Assembly: GCA_016873575.1 (NCBI GenBank)
Contig: VGWY01000141.1
Location: 1 to 6,892 of the forward strand
Direction of reading: 5' to 3'
Length of the DNA stretch: 6,892 nucleotides
From: Nitrospira sp.
GTDB taxonomy: Bacteria > Nitrospirota > Thermodesulfovibrionia > Thermodesulfovibrionales > SM23-35
The notes under the pieces were generated by a model. That model had not been told where the DNA came from. It did not search any database and saw nothing but the letters and a program-made list of their open reading frames with translations. Below, one piece after another: positions 1-4,915 of this stretch (its first letter is position 1; the number at the start of each line of letters is the position of its first letter). The position numbers and the translations under genes were made by a program.

Positions 1-31
1 GACTCATCTCGAATATGTCCTTTCCTGCCAT
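1..31 (-). CDS. Transposase, N-terminal start only (runs off left edge)
   Basis: Only the first ten codons are visible; they read MAGKDIFEMS. A strong ribosome binding site (AAGGAGG, complement of 36-42) lies four bases before the ATG at 31-29, which supports a real start. The opening residues resemble, from memory, the N-terminus of IS1202/ISNCY-type transposases, which begin with a GKDI-x-x-MS stretch before a helix-turn-helix. The gene reads away from the two direct repeats at 77-119, as expected for a transposase near the end of its element. Ten residues cannot settle the family, so this rests on the combination of start, binding site and end repeats. Confidence 0.5.
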   Translation of the reverse strand, partial: MAGKDIFEMS

Positions 32-76
32 CTCGCCTCCTTAATCAAAAAAGAGGCAGTATAGCATCACACGGAA

Positions 77-119
77 TAGGACATTTCTACTTTGGCAGAT
101 TAGGACATTTCTATTTTGG
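77..119. repeat. Two 19-bp direct repeats at the IS end
   Basis: TAGGACATTTCTACTTTGG at 77-95 recurs with a single base change at 101-119, a 24-bp period. Directly repeated motifs at the terminus, upstream of the transposase start, suit transposase binding sites. The outer copy lies against the junction with intron sequence. Confidence 0.75.
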
Positions 120-458
120 TATTACAGTCGGTATCCCCAGCGGCCTCTTGCTGCCATCCGTCTTCGGGATGTATACCCTTCTGACAGGCTTGGCCTTGTA
201 AGTCTTGTCCTTCAACTCCTCCGCCATGCTTTCAAGATACCTCTGTTCTCCTCCTTCAATCTCCTCAATGCTCTCAAAGGTTACTCCATCTACTCCACTT
301 GCCCCTTTGTTCGCTCTGACAAGTTTATAGGCGTGGCTCAGGATGTCCATCCTGTAAACCTTGTCATAAAGAAGATAGAATCTGAACTCTTTCTCCTGCT
401 TGGCCTTCTGATATAGTTTCCTCTGAAGTTCCCGAATCTTTTCTGGAGTTTCCAGCAT
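111..458 (-). pseudogene. ltrA: Group II intron reverse transcriptase/maturase, truncated by an IS
   Basis: The visible 115 residues are the N-terminal part of a group II intron-encoded protein, normally about 400-600 residues. The RT-0 region contains the typical ANKGASGVDGVTFE segment (about residues 49-62), followed by RT-1 with the RVYIPKTDGSKRPLGIPT block (about residues 94-111). The frame then enters insertion sequence DNA and ends after VIPK at a TAG at 111-113; true maturase sequence ends near 123. The YADD catalytic motif, the maturase X domain and any endonuclease domain are absent here and may lie beyond the insertion. The start at 458 follows a modest purine-rich site (AAAGGGG). 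The protein would splice and mobilise its own intron; as interrupted it should be inactive. Confidence 0.9.
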
Positions 459-977
459 TACTGCAATCCCCTTTCCTTTGCTCTTTCAGAAACATGATGA
501 AGGTATTGCCCCTTCCCTCTTTCAAGGTTATGTTGTCCTTGAAATGCTATCGGTACTATGGGCAACTCCGACTCCCTTACAGACCTGATGGAACTTCGTT
601 TCCTTATATCCCTCAGTTGTCCCCTTAATGGCGGGGCATCCGTAAGGGTCTCCCGTGCTGCTCCGTCTGGCTTCTCCTGCGTGTCGCCCCTGCTACCCCG
701 GAAGCCCACTTGTCGGTTTCGGCAGTTTTCGTCAGGACAAGTGTTTCAGCCTTCCCCATCTGACCACAGGGTCGGCAACTCCGTCTCAAGTTACGAGGCT
801 ACTTATAGGTTCGCTTTCGCTGCAACCCGCAGGTTTGCTCAACTCACTTAATGAGTCTTTGTCAGAAAACTTAATGTTTCGGATTGCTCCTAACATCTTC
901 CTCAAGCTACGTGGGTGAACTGCCGAATTCCCACGGTTGGACTTTAACCAACAAGTCATACGGCATACACGGCATAC
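124..977 (-). mobile_element. Group II intron, 5' part (domains I-IV start), interrupted
   Basis: The 520 bases upstream of the reverse transcriptase start hold no supported gene and look like structured intron RNA. Just inside the proposed 5' end is a GTTGG/CCAAC hairpin (936-952) around a TTAAAGT loop, a pattern common near the start of group II introns. An exon-binding-site candidate GGTCAG (760-765) sits between CCC and GGG runs that could close a small stem. It is complementary to CTGACC at 978-983, which would put the 5' splice site at 977/978. The intron would then begin GTATG rather than the usual GTGYG. An alternative start is GTGTATG at 970. Domains V and VI and the 3' exon lie outside the window. 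Open frames here on either strand are chance. Confidence 0.75.
760..765 (-). other. Candidate EBS1 of the group II intron
   Basis: On the minus strand GGTCAG is flanked by CCCTGT and ATGGGG, which could pair and leave the hexamer in a loop, as EBS1 usually lies. It is perfectly complementary to CTGACC at 978-983. A six-base match is not rare by chance, so this is suggestive only. Confidence 0.4.
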
Positions 978-1303
978 GGTCAGGTCTTGCAATAACACCT
1001 TCTTTATTTTTTTGTCATGCCAAAGCCACTCGGGATAGAATTTTAAGAAAGGAAGGAAGAAAAAGGGGACGGGCTATTTTGTAATCATGCTCAAAAGCGG
1101 AATTATCCTCTGACATGACTAATGTGCTGTCCTATAATTAACTTGTCATTCCGAACTTGTTTCGGAATCTTAGTAGTATAGAAAACATTAGACCCTGAAA
1201 CTCGATGCGAGTCTTCGCTGAGAGTCGCTACGACGAGTTCAGGGTGACAAAAGTGAGGGTATTTAAGATGAGTCAATTTGCAATGGTTGAAGACCTTGTT
1301 GCT
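978..1303. other. Gene-free stretch: intron 5' exon, repeat fragments, MITE-like unit
   Basis: No credible gene lies here; short open frames lack ribosome binding sites and family resemblance. Positions 978-1082 begin with GGTCAGGTCTTGCAA and end with AAAAGGGGACGGGCTATTTT, both resembling dispersed repeat ends seen near REP-type transposases (recalled, not searched). Positions 1083-1142 show nothing distinct. Positions 1143-1250 are an inverted-repeat unit. The rest leads to the fcl stop codon without a clear terminator. Confidence 0.5.
1143..1250. repeat. MITE- or REP-like unit with two hairpins
   Basis: The unit starts TTGTCA and ends with its complement TGACAA, 108 bp apart. Inside are a perfect 8-bp hairpin (ATTCCGAA/TTCGGAAT, 1148-1168, loop of five) and a second stem pairing CCCTGAA-A-CTCG at 1193-1204 with CGAGTTCAGGG at 1234-1244, with one bulged A. 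It encodes nothing. Terminal inversion plus internal hairpins fits a small non-autonomous element. The first hairpin lacks a T-run, so it is not a convincing terminator, although it lies downstream of fcl. Confidence 0.65.
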
Positions 1304-2410
1304 CTACGCGTGCACGCTCAACAGATACCACTCATATGTCTTCCTGATACCATCCTCAAGGCTTATCTTTGGCTTCCATCCAAGATTCTTGATTTTACTC
1401 ACATCGAGTAATTTCTGCGGGGTACCATCCGGTTTAGATAAATCATGTTTTATTTCTCCTGTAAAACCTACTATTTGTTTTATAAGCTCTGCGAGGTCCT
1501 TTATCTTGATGTCCTTTCCAGCCCCGATGTTCACGAATTCTCCAATATCCTTATAATCATACTTTTCCATCAAAAATACACAGGCATCTGCAAGATCATC
1601 CACAAACAGGAATTCCCTGTAAGGCTCACCGCTTCCCCAGATCTCAACGAATGTTGGAAGTGACGAGTGATGAGTAACGAGTAAGGAGTTTTTTATATGA
1701 GTTGTTTTAATTCCAAATTTTGCGAGGAAATTAAGAATATCTGAATCTTTTAATGTATCAACATCATGTGTATTGAGCGGATATTTTTTCAAATCACTTC
1801 TTATAGATGCAAAATCTTTGTTTTCTAAGCACTTCCCAAGATGCATTTTCCGTATGAATGCAGGCAGGACGTGTGAGGTTTCAAGGTCAAAGTTGTCATT
1901 CAGTCCATAAAGATTCGTGGGCATGACAGAGATGAAATTGGTGCCATACTGTTCATTGTAGTACCTGCAGAGTTTAATGGCAGCAATCTTTGCAATTGCA
2001 TAGGGTTCGTTCGTTGGCTCAAGGGTGCCGGTTAAAAGGTATTCTTCTCTCATAGGTTGTGGGGCGAACTTTGGATATATACATGAAGAGCCAAGATTTA
2101 AGAGTTTCTTTACACCATTCTTGTAAGCTGCATGAATGACATTGCCTGCTATCAGGATGTTGTCATAGATAAATTCTGCCTTATAGGTATTATTTGCCAG
2201 AATTCCCCCAACCTTTGCTGCAGCTAAAAAGACATACTCAGGTCGCTCCTTTTCAAAGAATGCCTCAACATCAGATTGTCTTTTTAGATCAAGTTCTTTA
2301 CTGGTTCGGGTAATGAGATTTTTATAGCCAGCCGCCTGAAGTCTTCGCAGGATAGCAGAGCCGACAAGGCCACGATGACCTGCGATATATATCTTTGCAT
2401 TTTTATCCAT
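1304..2410 (-). CDS. fcl: GDP-L-fucose synthase
   Basis: This enzyme epimerises and reduces GDP-4-keto-6-deoxymannose to GDP-L-fucose with NADPH in the cytoplasm. It is the second step after Gmd, encoded just upstream. The 368 residues are a short-chain dehydrogenase/epimerase fold. Visible features are the GHRGLVG nucleotide-binding loop (residues 11-17), the GSSCIYPK segment with the catalytic Ser/Cys (108-110), the YAIAK Tyr/Lys pair (137 and 141), and His180, matching the His of the E. coli enzyme. The usual length is about 310-320. The excess is an insertion at about 192-254, between the [10 protein letters not shown] segment and the conserved [18 protein letters not shown] block. A similar insertion occurs in some bacterial Fcl proteins, as I recall. 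Its last part (residues 242-251) is encoded by a heptamer tandem array. The start at 2410 has a weak ribosome binding site. Product assignment is firm. Confidence 0.95.
   Translation of the reverse strand: MDKNAKIYIAGHRGLVGSAILRRLQAAGYKNLITRTSKELDLKRQSDVEAFFEKERPEYVFLAAAKVGGILANNTYKAEFIYDNILIAGNVIHAAYKNGVKKLLNLGSSCIYPKFAPQPMREEYLLTGTLEPTNEPYAIAKIAAIKLCRYYNEQYGTNFISVMPTNLYGLNDNFDLETSHVLPAFIRKMHLGKCLENKDFASIRSDLKKYPLNTHDVDTLKDSDILNFLAKFGIKTTHIKNSLLVTHHSSLPTFVEIWGSGEPYREFLFVDDLADACVFLMEKYDYKDIGEFVNIGAGKDIKIKDLAELIKQIVGFTGEIKHDLSKPDGTPQKLLDVSKIKNLGWKPKISLEDGIRKTYEWYLLSVHA
1660..1687. repeat. Heptamer array, 4 x GTRAYGA-type, inside fcl
   Basis: Four adjacent 7-bp units, GTGACGA, GTGATGA, GTAACGA and GTAAGGA, fill 28 bp. 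On the coding strand they specify Fcl residues 242-251 without breaking the frame. The array lies at the C-terminal edge of the Fcl insertion, just before conserved sequence resumes. Confidence 0.85.
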
Positions 2411-2432
2411 TATTCTGTGCTTAATCCATGCT

Positions 2433-2460
2433 GCCTACTGCAAACTTCTTACTGCTTACT
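2433..2460. repeat. Heptamer array over the gmd stop codon
   Basis: Four 7-bp units, GCCTACT, GCAAACT, TCTTACT and GCTTACT, each end in ACT. They fill 28 bp of the gmd-fcl junction. The gmd stop codon (2456-2458) lies inside the last unit, so the repeat supplies or overlaps the end of gmd. Confidence 0.8.
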
Positions 2461-3589
2461 TTGTTGTTATCTTATTCTTCGTCCAGTCTATTCCTTTTTC
2501 AGAGAGTATCCTTTTCCCTTCGCATGGTGGATTGACACCGATTGATTCCATATCTGCATCTACCATAATCTTTACCAGCTCTTGAAAGGTGACTTTTGGC
2601 TCCCATCCAAGTCTTTCTCGTGCCTTTGAAGGGTCAGCAAGGAGAAAGGCAACTTCCGTAGGCCTGAAATAGCGTGGATCAATCTCTATCAAGATGTCTC
2701 CAACTTGAAAGTCTGAGGCTAAATCTGATTTTAAGGAACGAACAAAGCCTTTTTCATCGATACCACTGCCTCTCCACTCTATTTCAATCCCTGCATAGTG
2801 AAATGCATGCTCTACAAATTCCCTTACTGAATGGCTTTCACCTGTGCCTATGGCATAATCATCAGGCTTATCCTGTTGAAGTATGAGCCACTGGCAAACT
2901 ACATACTCAGGCGCAAAGCCCCAGTCCCTTCTGGCATTGAGATTACCAAGATAGAGCTTTTTCTGTCTGCCAGCAACGATATGTGCGATCGCCCTGGTTA
3001 TTTTCCTGGTTACAAATGTCTCTCCCCTTCTTGGTGATTCATGGTTGAAAAGGATTCCGTTACAGGCGAACAGGTTATACCCGTCCCTGTAATTTACTGC
3101 CATCCAGTAGGCATAGACCTTTGCCGCTGCGTAGGGACTTCTTGGATGAAAGGTTGATTTTTCATTCTGTGGTGGCGGGGTTGAGCCAAACATTTCTGAG
3201 GAAGATGCCTGATAGAACTTTGTTTTAATTCCACTTCGCCTGACAGCCTCGAGGAGCCTTGTTGTCCCTAATGCTGTTATGTCCCCTGTGTATTCAGGCA
3301 TGTCAAAACTGACACGAACATGACTTTGGGCACCAAGGTGGTATATTTCATCAGGTTGTACATTATAGATAAGATTTGCAAGCTGCCCAGAGTCTGACAG
3401 GTCACCGTAGTGGAAAAACAGTCTCGCACTTGGAATATGGGGGTCAACATAGAGATGGTCTATCCGCCCTGTATTAAAGGTGCTTGCCCGACGTATGAGA
3501 CCATGAACTTTATATCCTTTTGATAAGAGTAATTCAGCAAGATATGAACCATCCTGCCCTGTAATACCAGTAATAAGAGCCTGTTTCAT
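2456..3589 (-). CDS. gmd: GDP-mannose 4,6-dehydratase
   Basis: This enzyme dehydrates GDP-D-mannose to GDP-4-keto-6-deoxy-D-mannose, using bound NADP, in the cytoplasm; Fcl completes GDP-L-fucose. From the chosen start the protein is 377 residues, close to the E. coli length of about 373. Visible features are the [13 protein letters not shown] nucleotide-binding loop (residues 7-19), [13 protein letters not shown] (83-95), SSSEMFG (129-135) with the catalytic Ser/Glu, the YAAAK Tyr/Lys pair (153 and 157), and [17 protein letters not shown] and [10 protein letters not shown] further on. An ATG at 3631 would add 14 residues but has no ribosome binding site. The ATG at 3589 has AAGGAG (3599-3604) nine bases upstream and gives the standard N-terminus. 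It is followed after about 45 bases by fcl, as one operon. Confidence 0.97.
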   Translation of the reverse strand: MKQALITGITGQDGSYLAELLLSKGYKVHGLIRRASTFNTGRIDHLYVDPHIPSARLFFHYGDLSDSGQLANLIYNVQPDEIYHLGAQSHVRVSFDMPEYTGDITALGTTRLLEAVRRSGIKTKFYQASSSEMFGSTPPPQNEKSTFHPRSPYAAAKVYAYWMAVNYRDGYNLFACNGILFNHESPRRGETFVTRKITRAIAHIVAGRQKKLYLGNLNARRDWGFAPEYVVCQWLILQQDKPDDYAIGTGESHSVREFVEHAFHYAGIEIEWRGSGIDEKGFVRSLKSDLASDFQVGDILIEIDPRYFRPTEVAFLLADPSKARERLGWEPKVTFQELVKIMVDADMESIGVNPPCEGKRILSEKGIDWTKNKITTK

Positions 3590-3598
3590 TCGATATAT

Positions 3599-3604
3599 CT
3601 CCTT
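3599..3604 (-). promoter_or_regulatory. Ribosome binding site deciding the gmd start
   Basis: AAGGAG on the minus strand lies nine bases before the ATG at 3589-3587. No comparable site precedes the upstream in-frame ATG at 3631, so the shorter protein is preferred. Confidence 0.85.
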
Positions 3605-3658
3605 TTTAGACTCTAAGTAACTATTGTTCATCTAATTTCGGTTAAGCCAATATCTCAT

Positions 3659-3688
3659 ATTCTATGTGCACAAACAACAAGATGTCAA
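3659..3688 (-). promoter_or_regulatory. Sigma-70-like promoter for gmd-fcl
   Basis: On the minus strand a perfect TTGACA (3683-3688) is separated by 18 bases from TAGAAT (3659-3664), one mismatch from the consensus. Transcription would start near 3652 and leave a leader of about 60 bases before gmd. It is back to back with the rightward promoter at 3700-3708. Confidence 0.65.
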
Positions 3689-3699
3689 TTTTGCAGATT

Positions 3700-3708
3700 T
3701 GATATAAT
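3700..3708 (+). promoter_or_regulatory. Extended -10 promoter for the caspase operon
   Basis: TGATATAAT contains a perfect TATAAT (3703-3708) with the TG dinucleotide one base upstream, the extended -10 form that can work with a poor -35. No good -35 hexamer is seen 16-18 bases upstream. Transcription would begin about 30 bases before the first gene. Confidence 0.6.
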
Positions 3709-3745
3709 CTGACATATGCTAAAATCATGATACAAGGAGGTTATG

Positions 3746-4558
3746 ATGGCAAGGAAGGCTTTAATAGTTGGTATAAACAAATACAAAATCCCTGGATCTG
3801 ATTTGAACGGATGCATAAACGATGTGACGAATGTGAGGGATATCCTTCTGAAGTATTTTGGCTTTGATAGTAAAGAAATAAGGGTATTGGTAGATGAGCG
3901 GGCAACGAAGAAGACCATCCTCTCTCGTTTAAAATGGCTTGCAGGCAAGGCAGGGAAGGGAGATAAATTGCTCTTTCATTATTCAGGTCATGGCTCTCAG
4001 ATAGTGGACAGGGATGGTGATGAACTGAAGGATAGAATGGATGAGATCATCTGTCCCCATGATATGGACTGGGATGGAAATTTTATCACGGATGATGATT
4101 TAAGAAAGATATTCTCTGCTCTTCCCAATGGGGTTAACTTAGAGGTGGTACTTGATAGCTGTCATTCGGGGACGGGAACGAGAGAGATGATTGCTATTGG
4201 CAACTTACCGATTGAATTATCCTTGAAACCGAGATATTTGCCACCTCCTGTTGATATAGCCTGCAGGGCAGATGATGATATGGAAGTAAGAAGGCTCTTG
4301 AGGGGAAGCAATCCTTTAAACCATGTGCTTTTTGCAGGATGCAGGGATAATCAGACATCAGCAGATGCATATATAAAAGGCAGATATAATGGGGCATTCA
4401 CCTACTACCTGTGTAAGCACCTGAGGGATATGCAGGGGAATGTTACAAGGGCGGAATTGATAAAGATGGTAAGGGCATCATTGAAGTTCAATGGATACGG
4501 CCAGGTTCCCCAGCTTGAGGCACCAAAAGGAGAGAGGAGCAAGAAAGTATTAGAGTAA
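3746..4558 (+). CDS. Caspase-like (metacaspase/orthocaspase) peptidase C14
   Basis: This is a cysteine protease of the caspase fold, about 270 residues and little more than the catalytic domain. It begins with the strand ARKALIVGIN. The catalytic His is in HYSGHGSQ (H82 from this start) and the catalytic Cys in LDSCHSG (C139). The acidic stretch DRDGDELKDRMDE (about 88-100) matches the metacaspase segment that shapes a basic-residue P1 pocket and calcium response, so cleavage after Arg or Lys is expected by family. The conserved GAFTYYL segment lies near 220. No signal peptide, membrane segment or effector domain is present, and the substrate is unknown. AAGGAGG (3734-3740) is five bases before the ATG at 3746 and only two before an ATG at 3743, so 3746 is preferred. 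The LapA-like gene follows after 12 bases. Confidence 0.92.
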   Translation: MARKALIVGINKYKIPGSDLNGCINDVTNVRDILLKYFGFDSKEIRVLVDERATKKTILSRLKWLAGKAGKGDKLLFHYSGHGSQIVDRDGDELKDRMDEIICPHDMDWDGNFITDDDLRKIFSALPNGVNLEVVLDSCHSGTGTREMIAIGNLPIELSLKPRYLPPPVDIACRADDDMEVRRLLRGSNPLNHVLFAGCRDNQTSADAYIKGRYNGAFTYYLCKHLRDMQGNVTRAELIKMVRASLKFNGYGQVPQLEAPKGERSKKVLE

Positions 4559-4570
4559 GGAGGTTATGCC

Positions 4571-4861
4571 ATGCAATTATTTTTAGTCGTAGCCTTAATT
4601 TTAGCCATTCTTGTTGTCATTTTTGCAGTTCAGAATGCTATACCAATAGTAGTAAAAATTTTTATCTGGAAATTTGAAGGATCCTTAGCTCTGGTGTTGT
4701 TATTGACCCTTGCCCTGGGAGCTGTCATTGGGTTATTGGTATCAGTGCCTGCAGTGATAAAAAGAAGCTGGAAGATCTCAAATCAAAATAAACAGATCGA
4801 GGAGATGGAAAGAAGTCTGCAAAGGAAAACTGAAACACCGCCATCAACACGACCAGAATAA
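4571..4861 (+). CDS. LapA/DUF1049-family small membrane protein
   Basis: The 96-residue protein has two hydrophobic segments, about residues 2-25 and 38-62. They are joined by a short loop containing VQNAIPIVVKIFIWKFEG, the pattern typical of the LapA (DUF1049) family. A charged tail after residue 65 (KQIEEMERSLQRK) could form a short helix or coiled coil in the cytoplasm. LapA in E. coli acts with LapB in controlling lipopolysaccharide synthesis; whether that role holds here is unknown. AAGGAGG (4557-4563) overlaps the metacaspase stop codon and is seven bases from this ATG, so the genes are very likely co-transcribed and perhaps translationally coupled. A closer ATG at 4566 is out of frame and soon stops. 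Confidence 0.85.
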   Translation: MQLFLVVALILAILVVIFAVQNAIPIVVKIFIWKFEGSLALVLLLTLALGAVIGLLVSVPAVIKRSWKISNQNKQIEEMERSLQRKTETPPSTRPE

Positions 4862-4915
4862 GCAGATCATCTTCAATGCCTTGCTGAAAATTCTTCCGAG
4901 GTGGTATGCTTACCT

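Larger units (their letters stand above)
1..123 (-). mobile_element. Insertion sequence end inserted in a group II intron
   Basis: The reverse transcriptase reading frame on the minus strand is colinear with its family up to the residues LGIPTV (codons ending near 123). It then runs into unrelated sequence and stops at a TAG at 113-111. From that breakpoint leftward lie two 19-bp direct repeats and then the ribosome binding site and start of a transposase gene. The simplest reading is one terminus of an insertion sequence, with the outer end at about 119-123. The other end and any target duplication lie outside the window. Confidence 0.7.

Noticed and set aside
558..998. Several overlapping open frames on both strands in the intron
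   Set aside because: They lack ribosome binding sites and family resemblance, and they lie in the structured intron RNA region.
1148..1168. Hairpin as intrinsic terminator of the gmd-fcl operon
   Set aside because: There is no T-run after it on the minus strand, and it belongs to the inverted-repeat unit. It is also about 135 bases past the fcl stop codon.
1205..1663. Plus-strand open frames over the end of fcl
   Set aside because: They are antisense to a firmly identified gene and have no recognisable product.
1660..1687. Heptamer arrays as CRISPR fragments
   Set aside because: Units are directly adjacent with no spacers and are far too short for CRISPR repeats.
2690..2740. Apparent insertion in Gmd ([15 protein letters not shown]) that might be another repeat-derived segment
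   Set aside because: The E. coli Gmd has a stretch of equal length at this place, as I recall it, and the DNA shows no convincing period-7 pattern.
3590..3631. 14-residue N-terminal extension of Gmd from an upstream ATG
   Set aside because: No ribosome binding site precedes it, whereas the downstream ATG has a good one and gives the family-standard N-terminus.
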